NCBI RefSeq assembly: GCF_001552215.1
Contig: NZ_BCQT01000009.1
Location: 1 to 64,000 of the forward strand
DNA from: Actinomadura macra NBRC 14102
Lineage (GTDB): Bacteria; Actinomycetota; Actinomycetes; Streptosporangiales; Streptosporangiaceae
DNA length: 64,000 nt
Reading direction: 5' to 3'
The translations under genes and the position numbers were made by a program. Below, piece after piece: positions 25,152-33,757 of this stretch. Every line of letters begins with the position of its first letter. Within the stretch, counting starts at the first letter, position 1. The notes beneath the pieces are model-generated. The model was not told where the DNA came from. It saw only the letters and a list, made by a program, of their open reading frames with translations, and searched no databases.

Positions 25152-27434
25152 ATGAGCCGGAAGGCGCCCGCCGACGACTTCGACCCGGCCGACGACACCG
25201 CTGGCATCGGGGTGTCGAAGCCGAAGATATGGGCCGCGGGCGTGCCCGGGGTCACGGCGGCGCTGCGCCAGTCCTACGACCAGATGGGAGTGCGCCGCAC
25301 AGCGCTGACGCTGCTGCGCGTCAATCAGAAGCAGGGCTTCGACTGCCCCGGCTGCGCCTGGCCGGAAGGTGATCATCGCCATGTCGCCGAGTTCTGCGAG
25401 AACGGCGCGAAGGCCGTGGCCGAGGAGGCCACCACCCGGCGCGTCACCCGGGAGTTCTTCGCCCGGCACAGCGTCGCCGACCTGGCGGGACGATCCGACC
25501 ACTGGCTGGGGCAGCAGGGCCGGCTGACCGAGCCGATGATCCTGCGGACCGGGGCCACGCACTATGAGCCGGTGGCGTGGGACGAGGCGTTCGGGCTGCT
25601 CGCGTCCGAGCTGAACGCCCTGGACTCCCCCGACGAGGCGGTCTTCTACACCTCGGGCCGTACGAGCAACGAGGCGGCGTTCGTCTACCAGCTGTTCGTC
25701 CGCGCGTTCGGCACGAACAACCTCCCCGACTGCAGCAACATGTGCCACGAATCGTCCGGGTCGGCGCTGAACGAGACGATCGGCATCGGCAAGGGCTCGG
25801 TGCTGCTGGAGGACCTCTACCGCGCCGACTTGATCTTCGTCGTCGGGCAGAATCCGGGCACCAACCATCCCCGGATGCTGTCGGCGCTGGAACGCGCCAA
25901 GAAGGAGGGCGCCCGGATCGTCGCGGTGAACCCGCTGCCCGAGGCGGGGCTGATGCGGTTCAAGAACCCGCAGCGCGTGTCCGGCGTCACCGGACGCGGC
26001 ACCGGGCTCGCCGACCGCTTCCTGCAGATCCGGCTGAACGGCGATCTGGCGCTGTTCCAGGCGCTGAACCGGCTGCTCCTGGAGTCGGACGCGCCGGACG
26101 CGCTCGACCACGGGTTCCTGGCCGCCCACGCGCACGGTTTCGAGGGGTTCCGCGACCACGTCCTCGGCCTGGACTGGGACGAGGTGCTGGAGGCGACCGG
26201 GCTCGGACGGGACGAGATCGACGCGACGCTCGGTGACGTCCTGGCCGCGAAGCGGATCGTGGTGTGCTGGGCGATGGGCCTGACCCAGCACCGCAACTCC
26301 GTGCCGACGATCCGCGAGGTCGTCAACTTCCTGCTGCTGCGCGGCAATATCGGCCGACCGGGCGCGGGGGTCTGCCCGGTGCGCGGCCACTCCAACGTGC
26401 AGGGCGACCGGACGATGGGCATCTACGAGAAGCCCGCTCCCGCGTTCCTGGACGCCCTCGCCAAGGAGTTCTCCTTCGAGCCGCCGCGCGAGCACGGCCT
26501 CGACACGGTGGACGCGATCCGCGCCATGCGGGACGGCAGGGCCAGGGTGTTCCTCGGGATGGGCGGCAACTTCGTCCGCGCGACGCCCGACTCGGCGGTC
26601 ACCGAGGCGGCGCTGCGCGGCTGCCGGCTGACCGCGCAGATCTCCACCAAGCTCAACCGCTCGCACACGGTCATCGGCACGCAGGCCCTCATCCTGCCCA
26701 CGCTCGGACGGACCGAGCGCGACGTGCAGGACGGCGGCCCGCAGCTGGTGTCCGTCGAGGACTCGATGGGCATGGTGCACGCCTCCCGCGGACGGCTCGC
26801 CCCGGCGTCGGAGCATCTGCTGTCGGAGGTCGCGATCGTGAGCCGCCTCGCCCGCGCCACGCTGTCCGGCTCCGAGATCGGCTGGGAGGCGATGGAGCGC
26901 GACTACGACGTGATCCGCGACCACGTCTCCCGCGTCGTCCCCGGGTTCGCCGACTACAACGAGCGCATCCGGAAGACCGGCGGGTTCACCCTCCCCCACG
27001 CCCCCCGCGACGAGCGCCGCTTCCCCACCGCGACCGGTAAGGCCAACCTGACGGTGAACGAACTGGAGGTGCTGCGGGTCCCCGAAGGGCGGCTGTTGCT
27101 CCAGACCGTCCGCAGCCACGACCAGTACAACACCACGATCTACGGGCTGGACGACCGCTACCGCGGCATCACGTCGGGGCGCCGCGTCGTGTTCGTGAAC
27201 CCCGACGACCTCGCCGCCCTCGGCATCGCCGACGGCGCGATCGTGGACCTCGTCTCGGAGTGGGCGGACGGGGTCGAGCGGCGCGCGCCGTCCTTTCGCG
27301 TGGTCGCCTACCCCACGGCGCGGGGCTGCGCGGCGGCCTACTTCCCCGAGACCAATGTGCTGGTCCCTCTCGACAGCACCGCCGACATCAGCAACACGCC
27401 AACGTCCAAGTCGATCATCGTTCGGCTGTGTTAG
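25152..27434 (+). CDS. FdhF/YdeP family molybdopterin oxidoreductase
   Basis: 760 residues; ATG 25152 follows GAGGA. Belongs to the formate-dehydrogenase-like molybdopterin enzymes of the YdeP/CbbBc type. Seen: CPGCAWP near residue 64 (two-Cys motif instead of the full iron-sulfur Cys set of formate dehydrogenases), molybdenum-ligand region SNMCHESSGSAL, cofactor-binding GQNPGTNHPRML and GMGGNFVRATPD, and the C-terminal cofactor-binding barrel with SHDQYNTTIYG. The substrate of this group is unsettled; E. coli YdeP is associated with acid resistance. No partner redox subunit is adjacent. Confidence 0.92.
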   Translation: MSRKAPADDFDPADDTAGIGVSKPKIWAAGVPGVTAALRQSYDQMGVRRTALTLLRVNQKQGFDCPGCAWPEGDHRHVAEFCENGAKAVAEEATTRRVTREFFARHSVADLAGRSDHWLGQQGRLTEPMILRTGATHYEPVAWDEAFGLLASELNALDSPDEAVFYTSGRTSNEAAFVYQLFVRAFGTNNLPDCSNMCHESSGSALNETIGIGKGSVLLEDLYRADLIFVVGQNPGTNHPRMLSALERAKKEGARIVAVNPLPEAGLMRFKNPQRVSGVTGRGTGLADRFLQIRLNGDLALFQALNRLLLESDAPDALDHGFLAAHAHGFEGFRDHVLGLDWDEVLEATGLGRDEIDATLGDVLAAKRIVVCWAMGLTQHRNSVPTIREVVNFLLLRGNIGRPGAGVCPVRGHSNVQGDRTMGIYEKPAPAFLDALAKEFSFEPPREHGLDTVDAIRAMRDGRARVFLGMGGNFVRATPDSAVTEAALRGCRLTAQISTKLNRSHTVIGTQALILPTLGRTERDVQDGGPQLVSVEDSMGMVHASRGRLAPASEHLLSEVAIVSRLARATLSGSEIGWEAMERDYDVIRDHVSRVVPGFADYNERIRKTGGFTLPHAPRDERRFPTATGKANLTVNELEVLRVPEGRLLLQTVRSHDQYNTTIYGLDDRYRGITSGRRVVFVNPDDLAALGIADGAIVDLVSEWADGVERRAPSFRVVAYPTARGCAAAYFPETNVLVPLDSTADISNTPTSKSIIVRLC

Positions 27435-27528
27435 CCGCAATTCCCCGCCGAGGGGCCCTCTCACGCGGGCCGGTGGCACGCTCGCGCGACCGTTGATGAC
27501 GTTCCGCGGGAGACTCTAGGCTCGGTGC

Positions 27529-28212
27529 ATGACGAACCTCCCTGAACCCGCCGGTCCGTCCGGACGGCCGGAGATGCGGGCCGCCGACGCCGACCGTGAG
27601 CGGGCCGCCCACGTCCTGCGCGAGGCGGCGGGTGAGGGACGGCTGACCCTGGAGGAACTGGACGAGCGACTGGACGCGGTGTATGCGGCCAAGACCTACG
27701 CGGAACTGGAGCCGATCACCCGGGACCTGCCCGTGCCGGGGTCGCCCGCCCCGCCCGCGCACCCGTCCGGGACGGACTACCGGCCGGTCGACGGTGCCCC
27801 GTCCTGGCGGGGCGGCATCGGGATCATGAGCGGTTTCCGGCGCTCGGGTGTGTGGAACGTCCCCCGCCGGTTCGCGGCGTTCACGTTCTGGGGCGGCGGC
27901 AAGATCGATTTGCGTGAGGCCCGGTTCACCGAGGGCGAGGTGACGATCAGCGCGCTGGCCGTCATGGGCGGCGTCGAGGTCATCGTGCCGGACGATCTCA
28001 GCGTGCACGTCAAGGGCCTTGGCATCATGGGCGGGTTCGACCAGCGGGCGAGCGGCCCCGGTGTCCCCGGCGCCCCGAAGGTCGTCGTCCGGGGCCTGGC
28101 GTTCTGGGGCGGCGTCAACGTCAAGCGCCGGGCACGCAAGCAGGACAAGCGGCTGCGCAAGGAGATGCGGCGCCGCGAGGCCGCCGAGATCGAGGGTCCG
28201 GAGACCTCCTGA
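27529..28212 (+). CDS. DUF1707 and LiaF-like C-terminal domain protein
   Basis: 227 residues. DUF1707 at the N terminus (MRAADADRERAAHVLREAAGEG, then LTLEELDERLDAVYAAKTYAEL) is an actinobacterial helix-turn-helix-like module. The C-terminal half has beta repeats with GGG/FWGG turns (ALAVMGGVEVIVPDD, LAFWGGVNVKRR) of the LiaF/DUF2154-type membrane-stress sensor fold. No transmembrane helix, ends in a basic tail. Likely cytoplasmic or peripheral; function unknown. Confidence 0.85.
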   Translation: MTNLPEPAGPSGRPEMRAADADRERAAHVLREAAGEGRLTLEELDERLDAVYAAKTYAELEPITRDLPVPGSPAPPAHPSGTDYRPVDGAPSWRGGIGIMSGFRRSGVWNVPRRFAAFTFWGGGKIDLREARFTEGEVTISALAVMGGVEVIVPDDLSVHVKGLGIMGGFDQRASGPGVPGAPKVVVRGLAFWGGVNVKRRARKQDKRLRKEMRRREAAEIEGPETS

Positions 28213-28217
28213 CGGCG

Positions 28218-29624
28218 CTAGCCGAGCGGGGGCGGGCCGTCCCGCCACGGCCTCGCCTGCTCGTAGGCCCGGCAGGCGGCCATGACCAGGGCGTCGGCAT
28301 GGCGGGCGCCGACCACCTGGAGCCCGGCGGGCAGCCCCTCGGACGTGCGGCCGCACGGCAGGCTCGCGGCGGGTTGCTGCGTCATGTTGAACGGGTAGGT
28401 GAACGGGGTCCAGCCCGTCCAGCGGCGGGACGGCGCGCCCGGCGGGACCTCCCGGCCCGCCTCGAACGCGGCGATCGGCACCGTCGGGGTGAGCAGCAGG
28501 TCGTACCGCTCATGGAACAGGCCCATGATCCGGCCGAGCTCCATCCGGCGGGCGGTGGCGCCCAGGTAGTCCCCGGCCGACAGCGTGGCGCCCCGGTCGC
28601 AGACCTCGCGCAGGCCCGGGTCGAGCCGCGTGCGGGCCTGCGGCGGCAGGTTCTCGACGACCTTGGCGGCGCCCGCGAACCACAGGGCCTCGAAGTCCTC
28701 CACCGGGTCGGCGAAGCCCGGTTCGGCCTGCTCGACCTTGGCGCCGAGCTCGGTGAACACCTCGGCCGCGGCGGCGACGAGCGCCGCCACGTCCGGGTCC
28801 ACGGAGGCGTACCCGAGGTCGGGGCTGAACGCGATGCGCAGCCCGCTCAGGTCGGCGCCCTCGTCCGGCCCGCCGGTGAAGGGGGCACCGGGCGGGGGCA
28901 GCGACGACCAGTCCCGGGCGTCCGGGCCGCAGACCGCGTCGAGCAGCAGCGCCGCGTCCGCGACGCTGCGGGTCATCGGCCCGATGTGGGCGAGCGTGCC
29001 GAACGGGCTGGCCGGGTAGTGCGGGATGCGGCCGTAGGTCGGTTTGAGGGTGAACGTGCCGGTGAACGCGGCGGGGATACGCACCGAGCCGCCGCCGTCG
29101 GTGCCGAGCGCGAGCGGCGCCATGCCCGCCGCGACCGCCGCCGCGGCGCCGCCGCTGGACCCGCCGGGCGTGCGGGTGGGGTCCCAGGGGTTGCGCGTGA
29201 CGCCGGTGAGCGGGGAGTCGGTGACGCCCTTCCACGCGTACTCGGGCGTGGTGGTCTTGCCGACCAGCACCGCGCCCTGCTCGCGGAGCCGCGCCACGGA
29301 CGGCGCGTCCTCCTCCCAGGGGCCGGACGGGTCGATGGACTTCGAGCCGCGCAGCGTGGGCCAGCCGCGGGTGAGCAGGACGTCCTTGATGGACACGGGC
29401 ACGCCGTCCAGCGCGCCGAGGGTCGCGCCGCGCCGCCACCGGTCGGCCGAGGCGCGCGCGGCGGCCATCGCCGAGTCGGCCGCCACGAGGCAGAACGCGT
29501 TGAGCCGCGGGTTCTCGCGCCCGATCCGCGCCAGGACGGCCTCGGTCGCCTCGACCGGGGACAGCGTCCCGGCCCGGTAGCCGTCCAGCATCTCGGTCGC
29601 GGTCAGGTCCGCCGGATCGGTCAT
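28218..29624 (-). CDS. Amidase signature family hydrolase
   Basis: 468 residues from ATG 29624, overlapping the stop of the upstream dehydrogenase by ATGA. Catalytic Ser-cisSer-Lys triad visible: Lys in VSIKDVLL, the serines in TPGGSSGGAAAAV, with GTDGGGSVRIPA downstream. The family cleaves amide bonds of small molecules, ureas or peptides. Being coupled to a 2-hydroxyacid dehydrogenase and divergent from a DUF3830/racemase-like operon, it probably acts in the same catabolic route. Confidence 0.93.
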   Translation of the reverse strand: MTDPADLTATEMLDGYRAGTLSPVEATEAVLARIGRENPRLNAFCLVAADSAMAAARASADRWRRGATLGALDGVPVSIKDVLLTRGWPTLRGSKSIDPSGPWEEDAPSVARLREQGAVLVGKTTTPEYAWKGVTDSPLTGVTRNPWDPTRTPGGSSGGAAAAVAAGMAPLALGTDGGGSVRIPAAFTGTFTLKPTYGRIPHYPASPFGTLAHIGPMTRSVADAALLLDAVCGPDARDWSSLPPPGAPFTGGPDEGADLSGLRIAFSPDLGYASVDPDVAALVAAAAEVFTELGAKVEQAEPGFADPVEDFEALWFAGAAKVVENLPPQARTRLDPGLREVCDRGATLSAGDYLGATARRMELGRIMGLFHERYDLLLTPTVPIAAFEAGREVPPGAPSRRWTGWTPFTYPFNMTQQPAASLPCGRTSEGLPAGLQVVGARHADALVMAACRAYEQARPWRDGPPPLG

Positions 29625-30646
29625 CCTCGCCCCCTGTTCGAGCCCACATAGCCCAGGTTCTTGTCCACCACGTTGCGCAGCTGACGCCCGTCGATCCAAC
29701 GCCGGAGGTTCCCGGCGAACACGCGGACCAGGTCCTCCCGCCAGCCGGTCGCGTCACCCGACATGTGCGGGGAGACGATCACGTTCGGCATGCCCCACAG
29801 CGGGGAGGAGGGCGGGAGCGGCTCGTCCACGAACACATCGAGCGCGGCGCCCGCGATCCGCTCCGCGCGCAGCGCGGCGATCAGGTCGTCCTCGACGACG
29901 AGTTGCCCGCGGCCGACGTTGATCAGGCGTGCGGTGGGCTTCATCCGGTCGAGCATGGCGGCGTCGATCATGTCGCGGGTCTGCTCGGTGAGCGGGGCGG
30001 CGAGCACGACGTAGTCGGCCTCGATGATCGCCTCGTCCAGCAGCTCCACCGGGTGGACGGTGCCGAAGTCGGGGTCGGACGCGCGGGCGGTGCGGCCCGC
30101 GCCGGACACGCCGAGCCCCGCCGCGGTGAGCCGGCGGCCGATCGCGCGGCCGATGGGGCCGGTGCCGATGACCAGCGCGTGGGCCCCGGTGATCCGCTCG
30201 GTCTCGCGGTGCCGCCACCGCCGCTCGTCCTGGAGCCGGACGGTGGCGGGCAGGTCCTTCGCGAAGGCCAGCACGAGCCCGAGGACGTACTCGGCGATCG
30301 GCTCGTCGAAGACGCCCCGCGAGTTGGTGACGATGGTGTCGGCCTCGATCAGCGCGGGGAACAGCAGCCGGTCGACGCCCGCGCTCGCGATGTGCACCCA
30401 GCGTGGCCCGCCGGACGACGGCCACGCCTTGGGGAGCGCGCCGGACCAGAAGTCCCACAGGAACAGGACGTCGGCATCGGGTAGCGCGGCGGCCAGTTCC
30501 GGCTCACGCACGTAGCGCACGCGCATCGACGCCCACATCGCCGGCCCCACCGCCGCCTCCACCGCGGCCATGCCCGGCGGCCCGTCCTTCCCGGTCAGGA
30601 CCACCACGGCGGGCGATCCTGCGGGCGCGGGCGGCACCTGCTCCAT
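29621..30646 (-). CDS. D-2-hydroxyacid dehydrogenase
   Basis: 341 residues from ATG 30646, six bases after GGAGGGG (a start at 30736 lacks a site). NAD-binding motif VIGTGPIGRAIGRRL; catalytic Arg in NVGRGQLV, Glu in VDEPLPP and His in SPHMSG. The family interconverts 2-keto acids and D-2-hydroxyacids. First gene of a two-gene operon with the amidase; its promoter region holds the 30725-30738 operator shared with the divergent DUF3830 gene. Confidence 0.92.
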   Translation of the reverse strand: MEQVPPAPAGSPAVVVLTGKDGPPGMAAVEAAVGPAMWASMRVRYVREPELAAALPDADVLFLWDFWSGALPKAWPSSGGPRWVHIASAGVDRLLFPALIEADTIVTNSRGVFDEPIAEYVLGLVLAFAKDLPATVRLQDERRWRHRETERITGAHALVIGTGPIGRAIGRRLTAAGLGVSGAGRTARASDPDFGTVHPVELLDEAIIEADYVVLAAPLTEQTRDMIDAAMLDRMKPTARLINVGRGQLVVEDDLIAALRAERIAGAALDVFVDEPLPPSSPLWGMPNVIVSPHMSGDATGWREDLVRVFAGNLRRWIDGRQLRNVVDKNLGYVGSNRGRG

Positions 30647-30699
30647 CGGCGACCCCTCCGAACAGCGTTGATTTAACAAGAAGGCAACTCGCGAAGGCA

Positions 30700-30727
30700 T
30701 TGACACGCTAGGAAGGCTTCGTAGGAT
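30700..30727 (+). promoter_or_regulatory. Sigma-70-type promoter for the DUF3830 operon
   Basis: TTGACA (30700-30705), 16-bp spacer, TAGGAT (30722-30727). The -10 element overlaps the GntR-type operator, which fits repression by steric block. The transcript would carry a ~160-nt leader before ATG 30896. Confidence 0.65.
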
Positions 30728-30738
30728 TGTCAACAATC
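30725..30738. promoter_or_regulatory. GntR-type operator, copy 1
   Basis: GATTGTCAACAATC, a palindrome broken only at the central two bases, located between the divergent dehydrogenase and DUF3830 genes. Two more copies occur at 32187 and 33715 around the GntR gene. Confidence 0.8.
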
Positions 30739-30895
30739 AGCGCGGTCCAACGAGCATCCACGGCCGCGATGACCACGTGCTGCAAGACCGTCGCAACCGC
30801 TGCACAGGGCCAGGACGGATCCCAGAGCGCTCTAACGGAAGAGTCCTTTCGGGTGGCGACGCTCTCGCCCACCCCTGTCCGCGGGGAGGTCCGGC

Positions 30896-31390
30896 ATGTC
30901 GAGGCTGATGACCATTTCACTGGAGCGGCGCGGCGTCTCGTGCGTCGCCGAGTTGCTGGAGAAGGACGCGCCGCGCACCTGTGAGGCGGTGTGGCGCGCC
31001 CTTCCCCTCGAAGGCGACGCCTACCACGCCAAGTACGCCCGCAACGAGGTGTACACCATGGTGGAGCGGTTCACCGACGAGGAGGTCGGGCTGGAGAACC
31101 CGACCGTCACGCCCATCCCGGGCGACGTCGTGTACTTCTCCTTCCCCGGTGGGATGCTCGACCGGGCGTTCAAGGAGGAGAAGAACATCCACGGGCTGCC
31201 CGGCGTGATCGACCTGGCGATCTTCTACGGCCGCAACAACCTGCTGCTGAACGGCGACGTCGGCTGGGTGCCCGGGAACGTCTACGCCACGATCGTCGAG
31301 GGCCTGGACCGTATGGCCGAGGCGTGCAACGACGTGTGGCGGTCGGGTGCCGTGGGAGAACGCCTGGTCTACCGTCGCGCCGAGTCCTGA
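30896..31390 (+). CDS. DUF3830 family protein (cyclophilin-like fold)
   Basis: 164 residues; ATG 30896 is six bases after GGGGAGG. Matches DUF3830: ERRGVSCVAELLEKDAPRTCEAVW, RNEVYTM, TPIPGDVVYFSFPGG and IDLAIFYGRNN. The family is predicted to have a cyclophilin-like beta barrel but its activity is not established. First gene of the operon with two racemase-superfamily proteins, under the 30700 promoter and operator. Confidence 0.88.
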   Translation: MSRLMTISLERRGVSCVAELLEKDAPRTCEAVWRALPLEGDAYHAKYARNEVYTMVERFTDEEVGLENPTVTPIPGDVVYFSFPGGMLDRAFKEEKNIHGLPGVIDLAIFYGRNNLLLNGDVGWVPGNVYATIVEGLDRMAEACNDVWRSGAVGERLVYRRAES

Positions 31391-31404
31391 GCGGCGGCGC
31401 CCAG

Positions 31405-32166
31405 ATGACCTTCGACCCCACCCTGGTCGTCGGCCCCGAGCTGCTCGCCCAGCACGGCGTCGGCGTGGTCGCCCCGTTCGACTTCGCCCTCGACCGTGAA
31501 CTGTGGCGGTGGACCCCCGACGACGTGTCGCTGTTCATGACCCGGCTGCCGTACGTCCCGGTGCCGGTGACGGTGGAGATGGCCACCGCGCTGTCGGACC
31601 ACTCCATCGTCCGGCAGGCGACCCGGGACGTGTTGGCGCCCGAGCCGCTCGCCGTCGCGTACGCGTGCGCCTCGGGCAGCTTCATCCGGGGTGCGGAGGG
31701 CGAGCGGGAGCTGTACCGGACGATGCGGGCGGCGGGCGCGCCGGCGGTGGCGACCACCTCGGGCGCGCTCGTGGAGTCGCTGCGGCTGCTGGGCGCGTCG
31801 CGGATCGCCGTCGTCACCCCCTACATCGACGCCGTCACCGACCGGCTCGTCTCCTTCCTCGGCGAGTACGGCATCACCGTGGTCGCGTCCGTCGGGATGG
31901 GGCTGCTCAGCCATATCTGGAAGGTCGGATACGGCGAGATCGTCAACGCCGTGTCGGCCGTGGACCGGGCGGACGCCGAGGCCGTGTACATCAGCTGCAC
32001 GAACGTGCCGACCTACGACATCATCGCGCCGCTGGAACGGATGATCGCCAAGCCCGTCCTCACGGCCAATCAGGTGACGATGTCCTCGTCGCTGCGCGCG
32101 ATGGGGCGCACGCCCGTCGGCCCCGAGCAGTCGCTGATCCAGCTCACCCGCCCGACCGCCGCCTGA
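31405..32166 (+). CDS. Maleate isomerase / Asp-Glu racemase superfamily protein (two-Cys)
   Basis: 253 residues from ATG 31405. Both active-site cysteines expected in the superfamily are present: YACASGSF in the N-terminal lobe and YISCTNVPTYD in the C-terminal lobe. Other family features: VSLFMTRLPY substrate loop and KPVLTANQVTM near the C terminus. Two-Cys members include maleate cis-trans isomerase and amino-acid racemases. Substrate unknown. It follows DUF3830 by 14 bp and precedes a paralogue lacking the second cysteine. Confidence 0.88.
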   Translation: MTFDPTLVVGPELLAQHGVGVVAPFDFALDRELWRWTPDDVSLFMTRLPYVPVPVTVEMATALSDHSIVRQATRDVLAPEPLAVAYACASGSFIRGAEGERELYRTMRAAGAPAVATTSGALVESLRLLGASRIAVVTPYIDAVTDRLVSFLGEYGITVVASVGMGLLSHIWKVGYGEIVNAVSAVDRADAEAVYISCTNVPTYDIIAPLERMIAKPVLTANQVTMSSSLRAMGRTPVGPEQSLIQLTRPTAA

Positions 32167-32186
32167 TCCATGATCGAGAAGGGTAG

Positions 32187-32200
32187 GATTGTCGACAACA
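32187..32200. promoter_or_regulatory. GntR-type operator, copy 2, overlapping a -10 element
   Basis: GATTGTCGACAACA matches the perfect copy at 12 of 14 bases. TAGGAT at 32184-32189 overlaps it exactly as at copy 1, and the ATG at 32200 follows ten bases later, which suggests an internal leaderless promoter. Confidence 0.65.
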
Positions 32201-32982
32201 TGCCCCAGAACGGACCGCGCGCCGGGTTCCTCTACCCCGGCTACAGCGCCGAAGACGACTACCCCGCGATCGAACGCGCCCTCGGCGGCGTGAGCCTGCC
32301 GGTCGTGCACACCCTCATGCGCGAGGACGCCCACCGGGTGGACGCGCTCCTGGACATCGGGGGTGCCGACGTGCTCGCCGAGGGGGCCCGCGCGCTGCGC
32401 GGGCTGGGCGTGCAGGCCGCTGTGTGGGCGTGCACCAGCGGAAGCTTCGTGTTCGGCTGGGACGGCGCCGCCGCCCAGGTCGAGGGCGTGCGCGAGGCGG
32501 CGGGGGTCCCCGCGTCCAGTACCTCCTTCGCGTTCGTGAACGCGGCGCGGCATCTGGACGTGCGGCGGGTGGCGGTCGCCGCGACCTACCCCGCCGACGT
32601 CGCCGAGCGGTTCGGGGCGTTCCTCGGCCACGCCGGCATCGAGGTGGTGGCGCTGTCCGCGCGCGGCATCGTCACCGCCGCCGAGGTCGGCACGCTCGGC
32701 CGCGCCGAGGTCCTGGAGTTCGTCGCGGCCAACAACCATCCGGACGCCGAGGCGATCCTGGTTCCCGACACCGCACTGCACACCGTGTCCTGGCTCGACG
32801 ACCTGGAGGCACGGGTCGGCAAGCCGGTCCTTACCGCCAACCAGGTCAGCGTCTGGGAGGGTCTGCGGCTCGCGGCCAGCACGAGCGGGCCGCGACCGCG
32901 CACCGGCCTCGGCACGCTGTTCGCGACGCCCGCCACCGCGGCCGCTCCCGGGCCGGTGCCGGTGCCGGTGCAACCTATCTGA
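32200..32982 (+). CDS. Asp-Glu racemase / decarboxylase superfamily protein (single-Cys)
   Basis: 260 residues from ATG 32200; an in-frame ATG at 32170 is possible, but family members start close to GFLYPGYSAEDDYP and the operator falls between the two. N-lobe cysteine is present in WACTSGSF; the C-lobe position reads VPDTALHT, so Asp replaces the second catalytic cysteine. Loss of one cysteine is seen in superfamily members that do one-base chemistry, for example arylmalonate decarboxylase (which keeps the other one). Function therefore likely differs from the neighbouring two-Cys protein. Same operon, just upstream of the GntR regulator. Confidence 0.85.
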   Translation: MPQNGPRAGFLYPGYSAEDDYPAIERALGGVSLPVVHTLMREDAHRVDALLDIGGADVLAEGARALRGLGVQAAVWACTSGSFVFGWDGAAAQVEGVREAAGVPASSTSFAFVNAARHLDVRRVAVAATYPADVAERFGAFLGHAGIEVVALSARGIVTAAEVGTLGRAEVLEFVAANNHPDAEAILVPDTALHTVSWLDDLEARVGKPVLTANQVSVWEGLRLAASTSGPRPRTGLGTLFATPATAAAPGPVPVPVQPI

Positions 32983-33005
32983 ATACAGACGAAAGGGGCC
33001 CGCGG

Positions 33006-33665
33006 ATGGGCCGATTGGGTGAGCTGGAACCCGTCCCCCGCAAGTCGACCGTCGAGATCGTTTCCGACGAGCTGCGGTCGGCGATCATGTACGGCTCGCT
33101 GGAACCGGGCGCGCAGCTCGGCGAGGCCGAGCTCGCCGCGCGGCTCGGTATCAGCCGCGGTCCGCTGCGCGAGGCCATGCAGCGCCTCGTCCAGGAGGGG
33201 CTGCTGGTCAGCGAGCCGCACCGCGGACTGTTCGTGATCACCCTGGACCGGGGCGACGTCGAGGACGTCTACCTGGCGCGACTCGCGATCGAGCGGGAGG
33301 CGTGCCGGCTGATCATGGAGCGGAACCGGGGCGAGGCCGTCGCCCGGCTGACCGAGGCCCTGGAGGCCCTCGTCGACGCGGCGCGCGAGCGGGACCGGGT
33401 CGCGATGAGCGACGCCGACCAGGCGTTCCACGAGGTGCTGGTGAGCTCGTCCGGCAGCCCCCGCCTGGAGCGGATGGCGCACACGCTGCTGGTCGAGACG
33501 CGCATGTGCCTGAACGCGCTCCAGGACACCTACCCCGAGCCGTCCGAGCTCGTCGACGAACACCGCCGGCTGGTGGACGCGATCGGCGACGGCGAGGAGG
33601 CGCGGCTGCTGCTGCTCATCGAGGAGCACATGACCGACTCCATCGAACGGCTCCGCCCGCCCTGA
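33006..33665 (+). CDS. GntR family regulator, FCD subfamily
   Basis: 219 residues from ATG 33006, after AAAGGGG. N-terminal winged helix-turn-helix (ELRSAIMYGSLEPGAQL, AARLGISRGPLREAMQRLVQEGLL) and C-terminal all-helical FCD effector domain with metal/ligand residues in AMSDADQAFHEVLV and VDEHRRLVDAI. FCD regulators sense carboxylic acids. The three 14-bp palindromes at 30725, 32187 and 33715 are the natural candidate targets, so it probably represses the whole 28.2-35.0 kb island until an acid intermediate appears. Confidence 0.92.
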   Translation: MGRLGELEPVPRKSTVEIVSDELRSAIMYGSLEPGAQLGEAELAARLGISRGPLREAMQRLVQEGLLVSEPHRGLFVITLDRGDVEDVYLARLAIEREACRLIMERNRGEAVARLTEALEALVDAARERDRVAMSDADQAFHEVLVSSSGSPRLERMAHTLLVETRMCLNALQDTYPEPSELVDEHRRLVDAIGDGEEARLLLLIEEHMTDSIERLRPP

Positions 33666-33714
33666 CCCCAGGCCGGGCCCGCTCTGGACAGGAGGGCAAG
33701 CCTGTGATGGCATA

Positions 33715-33728
33715 GATTGTCGACAATC
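33715..33728. promoter_or_regulatory. GntR-type operator, copy 3 (perfect palindrome)
   Basis: GATTGTCGACAATC, identical on both strands, 30 bp upstream of the aminotransferase start and overlapping a possible -10 element TAGATT (33713-33718). Best copy of the three, so it defines the consensus. Confidence 0.82.
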
Positions 33729-33757
33729 TGCAATCTTAGTCCGGGAGTGCACCCACC

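Noticed and set aside
24666..27479. 937-residue minus-strand frame opposite the YdeP-like gene
   Set aside because: Shadow of a strongly conserved molybdopterin enzyme; no ribosome site or motif.
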